A model generated the notes under the pieces. The model searched no databases and had not been told where the DNA came from. It was given only the letters and a program-made list of their open reading frames with translations. Made by a program: the position numbers and the translations under genes. Below, one piece after another: positions 1-6,699 of a DNA stretch of 27,204 nt; the first letter of the stretch is position 1, and each line of letters starts with the position of its first letter. This DNA comes from a virus. The stretch spans positions 1-27,204 of IMG/VR virus record IMGVR_UViG_3300030450_003021; one strand, 5' to 3'.

Positions 1-2
1 CT

Positions 3-617
3 ATTGGTGAAGACCTTTATAATCTTATTATATCTGAAAAGAGTGCCAGTGTGGTTTGGAAATACACAATAACATCAAGTATAACAAGTGGGTCTAAAGA
101 TATTGCTGATGATGATTCTGCTGAAACAACAAATTTTGATAATTTATTAGTTAATATGTATGTGGAGGGAACAGGTATTCCTTTGTTTAAAGATGATTAT
201 ACTGATAATGAAGATAATCATTATACCAAAATAGTTAGCAAAACTGATGGTAGTAATATCTCGTTAAATGCTAGTGCTACTGCCACTAACGCAACTGCTA
301 GTTTAACATATTACACTCCTATTGGTTATTTAGTTGAGAAGTATATAAAAGATTTACTTGCTTTTGCTATTAAATTTGAAGCTTTGCCAGATATGACATA
401 TAATTCCACATCACAAGGTGTGGTAGAGAATATAGCAGATTTTACAACTCCTGTGAGTAGTAAAAAATTAAGCTTCCTAAGAAATGAAATATATAAACAA
501 GCTCAAACATATAAGAGAAAAATGATTGAGTTTATAAACCAAGAAGATTTAAACTATCCACTTTATATACCTGATGATGAATCAACTACTAAAAGGAGTG
601 GAATAATAATGTATTAA
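3..617 (+). CDS. Head-tail connector-like structural protein (5' partial), DUF6712-like
   Basis: The frame is open from the window edge, so the start lies upstream. The opening residues (IGEDLYNLII) and the C-terminal half (a helical YIKDLLAFAIKFEALPD stretch, then SSKKLSFLRNEIYKQAQTYKRKMIEFI) follow a pattern I associate with small head-tail connector/adaptor proteins of Bacteroidota phages (DUF6712-like). That assignment is from memory of the family and not from a search. Between these two halves sits a beta-rich, Ser/Thr/Asp-rich stretch of about 85 residues with a 'GTGIP...SNISLNASATATNATASLTYY' pattern, seen in many phage surface or decoration domains; it looks like an insertion into the connector fold. 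The gene is followed after 1 nt by the next structural gene, consistent with a late virion operon. Confidence 0.7.
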   Translation: MGEDLYNLIISEKSASVVWKYTITSSITSGSKDIADDDSAETTNFDNLLVNMYVEGTGIPLFKDDYTDNEDNHYTKIVSKTDGSNISLNASATATNATASLTYYTPIGYLVEKYIKDLLAFAIKFEALPDMTYNSTSQGVVENIADFTTPVSSKKLSFLRNEIYKQAQTYKRKMIEFINQEDLNYPLYIPDDESTTKRSGIIMY

Positions 618-618
618 T

Positions 619-1671
619 ATGGCATATACAAACTTACATAAAAACTTACCAGATAGGGAGATACACCCCCCTAAAAAATTTAATACAGCATCATCATCAA
701 GTGTGCTTACTAAAAGCTTAGGTAATGAAGTTGAGTGGGCTGGTGCTAGTTATACTGTAGAGATAGTAATAACCTGTTCAGCTGATGTTTCAGGTATAAC
801 AGGGGGCAGGTATTTTATATTACCATTAAAAAATGTAACTTATCAAGTTTGGTTTGATGTTGATAATGGGGATTCTTGTATTATTAACTCACGTCATACT
901 GGTCTTGAGATTGATATATCTGCTAATGATACTGCTTCAACTATTGCTTCTGCTTTAAAAACAGAGTTAAACGCAATATCTGGTGTTACAGCTGTTAATG
1001 CTAGTGAAAAGGTTACTATAACTATAGATGCAGACACTGTTAGTGTTTCAGCACCCCAAGATGGCCCTGCTGGCTCAAACACTGGTTACAAGTTTGTTAC
1101 TTCAAGAACTAGCACTGGAGATGAGTATTTAGCAACAGATAGTAGTGGTAATATAAGTTGGGAGGCTAAACCAAAAGCTGATTTTGTTTACCAATTTAGT
1201 GCATATACAAATGTAAAAAAGGCAGGAGATGTTGGGAAGTGGTCTTTTGGTAGTGCTACAGTTCAGCCTTATTTAAGTAATGGGCCTACAGCATTAAGTG
1301 TTTTTGATGCTAGTTTACCAACAAGCACCCCTGACCCACTTAAAGCTCAGTTAGGTTCATTTTTTCATGTACCTCATGATGCCTATATTACTGATATTAA
1401 TATCAATCTTGACACAGACAACGCCTCTACAAGGGTTGCTGGTTTTGCGTTGCAACAAGCTCTAATGGTTTCAGGAAGTACATCAGCTGTTAGTATAAGT
1501 AAGATGCACGAAGAAACATCTTTATCTTTAGTTTCAGGAGCTGTAACAAACTTTAATTTTAAAGATATATCATACATTGTATACGCTGGTAATTATTTAT
1601 ATATCCATCTAAAAATAGATGCCTTGTGTTTGGTTAGGGTAACAGGAACAATAAGTTTTAAATACAAATAA
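619..1671 (+). CDS. Beta-rich phage structural protein, possible fibre/decoration protein
   Basis: A 350-aa protein with no signal peptide or membrane segment, rich in Ser, Thr, Ala and Asp. Residues of about 60-130 contain the pattern YFILPLKNVTYQVWFDVDNG ... GLEIDIS.NDTAS.IASAL, a repeat-like domain seen in many virion surface and fibre proteins, where a beta sandwich is followed by a helix. The remaining C-terminal half is also predominantly beta. It starts 1 nt after the upstream connector-like gene and is followed by another beta-rich structural gene, so a virion role is likely. The exact structure (fibre, head decoration, or tail spike base) cannot be decided from sequence alone. No enzymatic motif is visible. 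Confidence 0.6.
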   Translation: MAYTNLHKNLPDREIHPPKKFNTASSSSVLTKSLGNEVEWAGASYTVEIVITCSADVSGITGGRYFILPLKNVTYQVWFDVDNGDSCIINSRHTGLEIDISANDTASTIASALKTELNAISGVTAVNASEKVTITIDADTVSVSAPQDGPAGSNTGYKFVTSRTSTGDEYLATDSSGNISWEAKPKADFVYQFSAYTNVKKAGDVGKWSFGSATVQPYLSNGPTALSVFDASLPTSTPDPLKAQLGSFFHVPHDAYITDININLDTDNASTRVAGFALQQALMVSGSTSAVSISKMHEETSLSLVSGAVTNFNFKDISYIVYAGNYLYIHLKIDALCLVRVTGTISFKYK

Positions 1672-1704
1672 TAGTTAAGTTAATAATAATAAAAATAATA
1701 AAAA

Positions 1705-2211
1705 ATGGCAACAATAATTAAAAACGCTTCACTCACATCATCTATCACAGATAGTGTGGTTTTGAATGGAGTAACTTACGGAAATAATAATAGAAAGTCT
1801 ATTAGTGCCTGTAATGAGGCAATTCAACAAGTGGTAACTGTACCTGCAAGTTCAGCGTCACAAGGCTCTGTTCCTTTGTTTGGTGCAAATGCAGCTCCAA
1901 ATAGTGCTGGGGATGTTACTTTTGATAAATTTAAATACGCTAGAGTAACAAATCTTGATGATACAAACTCTGTTTTTGTATCTGTTTCAGATATTGATGG
2001 TGTTGGCGGTAGCACTGCAACAGCATATTTTACTGTAGAAGTTCCAGCAGGGATGAGTTTTGTGATTCCTAGTTTAAATTTTGATTGTGCTACATCTGCT
2101 TTAGATGGTAAATCTTTAACACATTCAACTGCTTATAATACAAAAGCAAGAATTGATGTGGTAGCTATAACAGCTGATGTAGATGTTGAATTTATAGTAG
2201 TTACATTATAA
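1705..2211 (+). CDS. Small beta-rich structural protein (candidate decoration protein)
   Basis: A 168-aa protein, low in Lys/Arg and rich in Ala, Val, Ser and Thr, with a regular alternation of short hydrophobic strands (for example KYARVTNLDDTNSVFVSVSD, TAYFTVEVPAGMSFVIPS, DVDVEFIVVTL). This composition is typical of small capsid-decorating or tail-tube-associated beta proteins, but no named family is recognised. The ATG follows an AT-rich leader of about 30 nt, and the stop codon overlaps the next start by 1 nt (TAATG), implying translational coupling. The virion role is inferred from fold pattern and neighbours. Confidence 0.6.
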   Translation: MATIIKNASLTSSITDSVVLNGVTYGNNNRKSISACNEAIQQVVTVPASSASQGSVPLFGANAAPNSAGDVTFDKFKYARVTNLDDTNSVFVSVSDIDGVGGSTATAYFTVEVPAGMSFVIPSLNFDCATSALDGKSLTHSTAYNTKARIDVVAITADVDVEFIVVTL

Positions 2212-3257
2212 TGAAAAGGGATATTAGTCAAATAGTTTTATGGATAGTTCTCCTAGGAGTACTAGGTGGAACTTTTGCATTTGGTCAAGGTGACTTTTTT
2301 AAATACTCTACTTTTTATACTTCTATGAGTATGAATACAAGTATGGTTGAAAGAGAGGATTATATGGCTATAGATAGGGGTTATGAGGATGTAACTCAAA
2401 TTAATCCTTATGATTATTCTGTAACACTTGGCTTGCGTAAGGTGGCTAGGTATGATTATGAGTATAAGGTGAAGACTTGGTATTATGGTGATGAAAAAGC
2501 TGTTTCCGATAATGTTGCCATTGGAAACGCTAAGGGTTGGGAATACTTATTAAACTACTCTTTTATAAGGAATAGAGGAGAAAAATTTACAGAACAGAAT
2601 TTTTGGTTGAGGTATCTAGGTGGCGAGTGTGTTACAAAAGTCCAATACAAGGATAATCAGAGGGTTAACTTGAAGTACATAGCTTTTGACACTAGATATA
2701 GGTTGACTTTAGGTAAACTGGATATAACTGCTGGTGGTGTTTTTAGGGTGCATCCAGCTTATGGATTTTTACCGATTCGTGACTTTTGGACTCCAGGTGA
2801 GTCAACCTTTACTCAACTAGCTAGTGACTTTGGTTACAATAGAGAGTTTGTTAATGGTGACTGGCATTGGTTTAGTGGAGATGAACTTATAGCTACATCA
2901 AATGATGAGTTTTATAAACATTATTTTGGTGATGCTATTGCTAGTTTTAATGAGCAGGAACTTGAAAAGTTGGGAGAACAGAAAGAGTTGAGTGCTGTTT
3001 TTGGTTTATCTTATTATAGTTATACTCCAAAGTTTTGGGTACACTCATGGGTTAATGTAATGCCTTTTCATTATGGCATGGACGATTACTCATTTGAATA
3101 TGGTGATGGAATGAATAAGTTAGATTGGGATTCTGGTGTTGTTTTAGGATTAAGGATAACTAATCATTTAGGTGTTTTTATTGAGGGATTACATCAACGA
3201 TATTGGGGCAAGGAAGTTTTTGAGTGTAAATTTGGGTTTAATTATTTAATATATTGA
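2211..3257 (+). CDS. Exported outer-membrane beta-barrel-like protein
   Basis: A 348-aa protein starting with a signal peptide: MKRD, a hydrophobic stretch at about residues 8-22, then A-F-G before Gln26. Gln at +1 is the Bacteroidetes Q-rule for signal peptidase I substrates. The mature part is very rich in Tyr, Trp and Phe and alternates short amphipathic strands with polar turns (YDYEYKVKTWYYGD, KYIAFDTRYRLTLGKLDITAGGVF, DWDSGVVLGLRITNHLGVFIEGLHQRY). It ends in ...FNYLIY, an aromatic C-terminus like that of outer-membrane barrel proteins. The ATG overlaps the previous stop (TAATG) and the gene runs into the next secreted-protein gene with 2 nt between stop and ATG. Phage-encoded outer-membrane proteins can alter receptors or block superinfection; that role here is inference. 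A virion location cannot be excluded. Confidence 0.6.
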   Translation: MKRDISQIVLWIVLLGVLGGTFAFGQGDFFKYSTFYTSMSMNTSMVEREDYMAIDRGYEDVTQINPYDYSVTLGLRKVARYDYEYKVKTWYYGDEKAVSDNVAIGNAKGWEYLLNYSFIRNRGEKFTEQNFWLRYLGGECVTKVQYKDNQRVNLKYIAFDTRYRLTLGKLDITAGGVFRVHPAYGFLPIRDFWTPGESTFTQLASDFGYNREFVNGDWHWFSGDELIATSNDEFYKHYFGDAIASFNEQELEKLGEQKELSAVFGLSYYSYTPKFWVHSWVNVMPFHYGMDDYSFEYGDGMNKLDWDSGVVLGLRITNHLGVFIEGLHQRYWGKEVFECKFGFNYLIY

Positions 3258-3259
3258 GT

Positions 3260-3847
3260 ATGAAAAAATTATTAGTATTATTATTATTATTATCAGGTTA
3301 TGTTTTTAGTCAAACGAATTGTGAATTATGTGTTGAGCAAAATGGATTCTACTGTGGAGATGATGAATCTAATTGGACTCAGTATAGCCCTAATGGCTGC
3401 GTTCCTAATGGTGCTGGCGGCTTATTTTATCTTAATGACGGTTGGGAAGATTGTGTCAGTGGTGCGGATGAGCAGGATGCTGTTCCAACCACTTTAGCTG
3501 ATTGTGGTTTATATGGTGAAGAGTGTGATACCGTTTATATAACAGAGTATGAGACTATTTTTGACACAATAGTTGAAATACAGGTTGTTGAGGAATTTAT
3601 TATAGACACTCTTTATATATATGAGGATGTTTTAGATACTATGTATATAGAAGTTATAGAGTATATTGAGATAATAGAAACAGAATATCTGGATTGTGAT
3701 ACAGGCTTGCCTTGTAATACATCTATTGTGGAATTAATAAACAAATCAAAGGAAGATAATAAAATTTACGACCTTATGGGTAAAGAAATTTTAAGACCAA
3801 AAGGTTTGTATATACAAAGTGGTAAAGTAAAATATAAATTAAATTAA
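3260..3847 (+). CDS. Secreted Cys-rich protein with T9SS-like C-terminal sorting tail
   Basis: I chose the ATG at 3260 over the upstream TTG at 3254 because it gives a clean signal peptide (MKKLLVLLLLLSGYVFS, then Gln18, following the Bacteroidetes Q-rule). The 195-aa product has three parts: a Cys-rich segment at about residues 18-95 (NCELCVEQNGFYCGDD, NGC, DC, DCGLYGEEC); a low-complexity acidic stretch at about 95-145 built from repeats of DTxYI/EYIE type; and a C-terminal segment reading KIYDLMGKEI followed by KGLYIQSGKVKYKLN. The tail fits type A T9SS sorting domains, which carry a (I/V)YD(L/M)xGxxV motif followed by GxYxx...GK. Known T9SS cargo is moved across the outer membrane and anchored or released, so a cell-surface location is inferred. 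No phage function is known to me for it. Confidence 0.7.
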   Translation: MKKLLVLLLLLSGYVFSQTNCELCVEQNGFYCGDDESNWTQYSPNGCVPNGAGGLFYLNDGWEDCVSGADEQDAVPTTLADCGLYGEECDTVYITEYETIFDTIVEIQVVEEFIIDTLYIYEDVLDTMYIEVIEYIEIIETEYLDCDTGLPCNTSIVELINKSKEDNKIYDLMGKEILRPKGLYIQSGKVKYKLN

Positions 3848-3855
3848 ATTAAATT

Positions 3856-4068
3856 ATGAATACTATGAAAGAAATGTTAATGAAAATGTTTAAAAGTAGA
3901 AAATTCTGGTATGGGTTTTCTATAATTATGGTAATAATCTTTTCTGATAAAATGGGAGTCAGTGATGTGAAAATGAACACATTGTGTATGGTTGGTGTTG
4001 CTATGATATTAGGTCAGGGTATTGCTGACATGGCTTGTTCAAAAAAGGAAAATTGTAAAAAGAAATAA
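3856..4068 (+). CDS. Small two-helix membrane protein, possible holin-like
   Basis: A 70-aa protein with a basic N-terminal helix (MKEMLMKMFKSRKFW), a hydrophobic segment at about residues 17-30 and a second at about 41-58 (NTLCMVGVAMILGQGIADMA), ending in a Lys-rich tail. The pattern 'SRKFWY...LGV...ILGQGIAD' is one I associate with small membrane proteins beside lysis genes in phages of marine flavobacteria. It may help in lysis, but a 3-TM holin is encoded just downstream, so the role is open. The gene begins 8 nt after the T9SS-tailed protein, behind a short repeated AAATTAAATT leader. Confidence 0.65.
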   Translation: MNTMKEMLMKMFKSRKFWYGFSIIMVIIFSDKMGVSDVKMNTLCMVGVAMILGQGIADMACSKKENCKKK

Positions 4069-4081
4069 TCTTTAAATTAAA

Positions 4082-4357
4082 ATGGCAGAATTATCAGAAA
4101 ATAGTAAATTTCATATAAGTATAAAAACTTTAGGTGGTATATCAGTGTTGATATTTACTCTAGTGAGTATGTGGTTCGCTTTGCAGGCAGATATTGCTGA
4201 AGCAAAAGAACTTCCTAAACCAGAAATCAACAGAGTTGAATACGATTTAAAGGATGAGGCTGTGAGAAATGCAATATATGAGACACAGAATGATGTGCAA
4301 GATATTAAAACACAGTTAAATAAAATAGATGAAAGATTATATGAAATGGTTAAGTAA
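4082..4357 (+). CDS. Membrane-anchored coiled-coil protein near lysis genes
   Basis: A 91-aa protein with one transmembrane segment (about residues 17-34, GGISVLIFTLVSMWFALQ) and a C-terminal amphipathic helix (about residues 57-91, DEAVRNAIYETQNDVQDIKTQLNKIDERLYEM) with heptad-like spacing of hydrophobic residues. The layout, one membrane anchor plus a coiled coil, recalls inner-membrane spanin components, but there is no recognisable outer-membrane lipoprotein partner, so I do not call it a spanin. Its 3' end overlaps the start of the next gene, indicating coupling within the lysis/envelope operon. Confidence 0.65.
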   Translation: MAELSENSKFHISIKTLGGISVLIFTLVSMWFALQADIAEAKELPKPEINRVEYDLKDEAVRNAIYETQNDVQDIKTQLNKIDERLYEMVK

Positions 4358-4706
4358 GTTTATATCGCTACTCTTATTCTGTCAATTATTGACAGCTCAA
4401 GATTTTATAACAGAAAAAAACTACGAAAGTAAAATTGGTAGTGGAATTGTTGTTGTGGAGGTTTGGGCTGAATTTAATAAGGCTAATGAAGTCTCTTGGA
4501 TTAATCAGTTAACAGATTGTTCTGTTTACAGAATCACAGTTCAAGAGGCCTCAAGCCTAAATGTAAAAACAATACCCACTGTTATTGTTTATAGTTCAGG
4601 GGAGGAACACACAAGGTTTAAAGCTAACATTATGTTAGAGTTAAATGCAACAAAAAAAGATGTACAAAAAGTAATCAATGAAATAATCTTATCTAAATTT
4701 CAATGA
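4341..4706 (+). CDS. Secreted thioredoxin-fold protein lacking the CXXC motif
   Basis: The ATG at 4341 gives a signal peptide (MKWLSKFISLLLFCQLLTA, then Gln20, Q-rule); an in-frame ATG at 4329 adds four residues. The mature protein follows the thioredoxin order: a strand IVVVEVWAEF where active thioredoxins have FWAxWCxxC, a helix, a strand with YRITVQEAS, then TIPTVIVY, which matches the cis-Pro loop, and a final strand and helix (SGEEHTRFKAN ... VQKVINEII). At the active site the sequence is FNKANEV, so both redox cysteines are missing. It is probably periplasmic, with a binding or chaperone role and not a reductase. It overlaps the upstream gene by 17 nt and the endolysin start by 4 nt. 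Confidence 0.65.
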   Translation: MKWLSKFISLLLFCQLLTAQDFITEKNYESKIGSGIVVVEVWAEFNKANEVSWINQLTDCSVYRITVQEASSLNVKTIPTVIVYSSGEEHTRFKANIMLELNATKKDVQKVINEIILSKFQ

Positions 4707-5182
4707 AGTTATCAAAAAATTTTTATCTCTCTGAATTTCTAAAGAGTAATGTAGCTACTCGTAGAAATATATCAAATGAACCTACAAAAGAGGGTATAGT
4801 AGAGATGCAAAATTTATGCCAAAACCTACTACAGCCAATTAGAGACTGTTTAGGACCACTTCGTGTAAATTCAGGTTGGAGGTCCTTTGAGCTAAATAAA
4901 GCTATTGGGGGAGCTTATAAGATAATTAACGGTGAATATAAAGCTACTAGTCAGCATTGTAAGGGTCAAGCTGCTGATTTAAAATTTATTGACTCTGATG
5001 GCCATATTGATAACCAGCAGATATGGGATTGTGTTTTGGATTGTGGTTTAGAGTTTGACCAAATGATTAACGAATTTAATTGGACTTGGATTCACATATC
5101 ATTTAACAAGGGTAATAACAGGAAACAATTACTAGAAGCTTATAGAGGAGCAGATGGTAAAACTAAATATAAAAAGGTATGA
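4703..5182 (+). CDS. Endolysin: M15-family D-Ala-D-Ala (L,D) peptidase
   Basis: A 159-aa protein matching the peptidase M15A type. It begins with the typical NFYLSEFLKS helix, has VNSGWRS at about residues 55-61, the zinc-ligand motif H85-x6-D92 in SQHCKGQAADL, an acidic residue E124 in MINEF, and the last zinc-ligand His131 in WIHISF. These enzymes cleave peptide cross-links or stems of peptidoglycan and serve as endolysins. There is no signal peptide, so release would depend on the holin that follows; their genes overlap by 4 nt (ATGA type). Length is normal for phage M15 endolysins of this compact type. Confidence is high for family and moderate for the exact bond cut. Confidence 0.88.
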   Translation: MKLSKNFYLSEFLKSNVATRRNISNEPTKEGIVEMQNLCQNLLQPIRDCLGPLRVNSGWRSFELNKAIGGAYKIINGEYKATSQHCKGQAADLKFIDSDGHIDNQQIWDCVLDCGLEFDQMINEFNWTWIHISFNKGNNRKQLLEAYRGADGKTKYKKV

Positions 5183-5553
5183 TAAAAGGATTTATAAAAT
5201 CATTGGTAGGTGACGCTAGCGAAATTATAGACAATGTGGTCACAACTAAAGAGGAAAAAATGGAGCTAAAAAATGCTATGAAAAAGATGCTTTTAGACTC
5301 TGAGGTTGAATTACAGAAGACTGTTACAGAAAGATGGAAAGCTGACATGTCCTCTGACTCTTGGTTAAGTAAAAACATAAGGCCACTTACCTTAGCTTTT
5401 TTATTAATCTCAACTGTGTTACTTATATTTATAGACGCAGGATTTATTGACTTTGAAGTCAAAAATTCTTGGGTTGACCTCTTACAGCTCGTTATGATTT
5501 CTGTTGTGGGAGCATACTTTGGAGGACGTTCATTAGAGAAGATAAAGAAGTAG
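5179..5553 (+). CDS. Holin of the 3-TM (GTA holin-like) superfamily
   Basis: A 124-aa protein with an N-terminal helical cytoplasmic segment, the motif ERWKADMSSDSWLSKNIRPL at about residues 51-70 that precedes the membrane part in 3-TM holins, then hydrophobic segments at about 71-88 (LAFLLISTVLLIFIDAGF) and 98-113 (LLQLVMISVVGAYFG), and a GGRSLEKIKK tail. The pairing of a motif of this kind with an adjacent endolysin is typical of the GTA_holin_3TM family. It would form membrane lesions at the end of infection to free the M15 endolysin. The start overlaps the endolysin stop by 4 nt, so the two are likely translationally coupled. Confidence 0.85.
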   Translation: MIKGFIKSLVGDASEIIDNVVTTKEEKMELKNAMKKMLLDSEVELQKTVTERWKADMSSDSWLSKNIRPLTLAFLLISTVLLIFIDAGFIDFEVKNSWVDLLQLVMISVVGAYFGGRSLEKIKK

Positions 5554-5555
5554 CT

Positions 5556-5587
5556 ATTGTGTGATTCATTTTTTTTGTTTATATTAG
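5556..5587 (+). promoter_or_regulatory. Bacteroidota-type promoter upstream of the phosphoesterase gene
   Basis: ATTG at 5556-5559 and TATATTAG at 5580-5587 are separated by 20 nt. The Bacteroidota housekeeping consensus is TTTG, 19-21 nt, TAnnTTTG, so the -33 box matches at 3 of 4 and the -7 box at 5 of 6 fixed positions. It sits in the only gap between holin and phosphoesterase genes, 22 nt before the ATG at 5609, followed by an A-rich leader. Confidence 0.45.
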
Positions 5588-5608
5588 CGTAAACAAAAAC
5601 AAAACACT

Positions 5609-6373
5609 ATGGCCAAGAACGGACAATTCCGACCAAGACTATCTAAAAAAGAGTACGAAATTTTAAAATCTCACCGAAACAATAATAATGTGGGAATTAT
5701 AGGTGACACCCATGAACCCTTTTGTCATAAACACTATAGAGACTTCTGTTACGAAGTCTTTTCTCGTTTTGGGGTATCAGAGATAATTCATATTGGTGAT
5801 GAGGTTGATAACGCTGCCCTGTCATACCATGAGAGTATGGTGGAGATGCCAAATGCAGAGAGTGAAGCAGAGCAAGCACAGAGAGCTATGGAGAGGTGGT
5901 ATAAAACTTTTCCTAATGTTAAGGTGTGTGTAGGTAATCATTCGGCTTTACCTTTTAGAAAAGCAACCACAGCAGGAATACCAAATAGATTTATGAAAAC
6001 TTATGAGGAGATATGGAAAGCTCCTGATGGATGGAAGTGGGCTTTATCTTGGGAGATAGATGGTGTTTTATATGAGCATGGAACTGGTAGTAGTGGTATA
6101 TCTGGAGCTAGAAATAGAGCTATAGCTAATAGACAGTCAACAGTTGTTGGTCACTCACATTCTTTCGGTGGTGTAGCTTATATGGCATCAAGGAATGATA
6201 TTATATTTGGACTTAATGTGGGTTGTGGTATTGATGTTGACCACATGGCTTTTTCTTATGGTAAGAATTTTCCTAAAAAACCAACATTAGGTTGTGGAGT
6301 TGTTCTTGATGAGGGTAAAACAGGTATCTTTATTCCCATGAATTTAGGTAGGCGTAATTTGTATAATTTTTAA
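5609..6373 (+). CDS. Calcineurin-like metallophosphoesterase
   Basis: A 254-aa protein with the full set of metallophosphoesterase motifs: GDTH (D33, H35), GDEVD (D64), GNH (N110, H111), and GHSH (H182, H184), which together bind two metal ions. Substrate may be a phosphodiester in nucleic acid, a nucleotide or a phosphoprotein; the sequence does not say which. The N-terminal 27 residues are basic (FRPRLSKKEYEILKSHR). It is preceded by its own promoter-like element and an A-rich leader, and its stop codon lies within the first copy of the repeat at 6371-6406. Such genes are common in phages of marine hosts, where a role in DNA processing or packaging is sometimes proposed. Family assignment is confident; role is not. 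Confidence 0.88.
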   Translation: MAKNGQFRPRLSKKEYEILKSHRNNNNVGIIGDTHEPFCHKHYRDFCYEVFSRFGVSEIIHIGDEVDNAALSYHESMVEMPNAESEAEQAQRAMERWYKTFPNVKVCVGNHSALPFRKATTAGIPNRFMKTYEEIWKAPDGWKWALSWEIDGVLYEHGTGSSGISGARNRAIANRQSTVVGHSHSFGGVAYMASRNDIIFGLNVGCGIDVDHMAFSYGKNFPKKPTLGCGVVLDEGKTGIFIPMNLGRRNLYNF

Positions 6374-6406
6374 AAGTTCAAATGTACGCTAAAAAAGCCT
6401 TTAAGG
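6371..6406 (+). repeat. Four-copy intergenic repeat, copy 1
   Basis: It holds TTAAAAGTTCA, then AATGTACG, then AAAGCCTTTA. The core AAAGTTCA-nnn-GnACG and trailing CCTTTA recur at 6531, 10541 and 10581. Part of the sequence (GCT-AAAAA-AGC) can form a short hairpin. This copy begins at the stop codon of the phosphoesterase gene. Confidence 0.65.
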
Positions 6407-6496
6407 TAAAAAATTCTCTTAATTTCCTTAAATAAAAAAGAAGATTACATATATTTGTTGCTTGTTTTGTTTGTTTGTGTTTTCTTCTTAAAAAGT

Positions 6497-6522
6497 GGGG
6501 CTTTTCTGCCCCCTTTTTTTTT
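6497..6522 (+). terminator. Rho-independent terminator after the lysis/phosphoesterase genes
   Basis: GGGGC (6497-6501), loop TTTTCT, GCCCC (6508-6512), then C and nine T. It is a compact GC-rich hairpin in AT-rich DNA followed by a T-run, 120 nt after the phosphoesterase stop. Confidence 0.85.
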
Positions 6523-6530
6523 GACTATTT

Positions 6531-6566
6531 TTAAAAGTTCAAGGGTACGGTAAAATTCCTTTTAAT
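6531..6566 (+). repeat. Four-copy intergenic repeat, copy 2
   Basis: TTAAAAGTTCAAGGGTACGG followed by TAAAATTCCTTTTAAT. It shares the AAAGTTCA-nnn-GTACG core with copies 1 and 3, and lies just after the terminator. Confidence 0.65.
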
Positions 6567-6645
6567 AGAGGTTTATTCTTAATTCCTATTTAACATAATA
6601 TAATTATTCGGACAAAATAATTTCTCAAAAAAAACTTCCTAAAAA

Positions 6646-6678
6646 TTTGTTTTTCTTATTTTTTATTATTATTAATAT
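6646..6678 (+). promoter_or_regulatory. Promoter-like element, repeated type, copy 1
   Basis: AAAAATTTG ending at 6649, then exactly 20 nt, then TATTAATAT at 6670-6678, with the next ATG 22 nt after it. The same two boxes at the same spacing recur at 7023-7055 and 8818-8850. The -33 box is the Bacteroidota TTTG; the -7 box departs from TAnnTTTG. Confidence 0.55.
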
Positions 6679-6699
6679 ACTTTAATCAAAATTGAAATT

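Larger units (their letters stand above)
6374..6699. other. Gene-free gap with repeats, terminator and promoter
   Basis: The 326-nt gap between phosphoesterase and the small-gene cluster holds repeat copy 1 (partly), a T/G-rich tract with an inverted repeat AAGAAGA (6438-6444) / TCTTCTT (6483-6489), a rho-independent terminator (6497-6522), repeat copy 2 (6531-6566) and a promoter-like element (6646-6678). I see no open reading frame of coding quality on either strand. Confidence 0.7.

Noticed and set aside
3300-3497. Alternative + frame inside the T9SS-tailed gene
   Set aside because: Wholly internal to a gene with signal peptide and sorting tail; the alternative product has no coherent features.
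4082-4357. Spanin assignment for the membrane coiled-coil protein
   Set aside because: One TM plus coiled coil is suggestive, but no outer-membrane lipoprotein partner (lipobox Cys) is encoded nearby.
4591-4607. AGTTCAGGGGAGGAAC inside the thioredoxin-fold gene, similar to repeat copy 4
   Set aside because: It lacks the ACG and CCTTTA parts and lies within coding sequence; likely chance.
5163-5462. 99-codon minus-strand frame over the holin gene
   Set aside because: Antisense shadow of the clearly recognised holin; composition (Ser/Ile/Phe-rich) is that of reverse-complemented AT-rich coding DNA.
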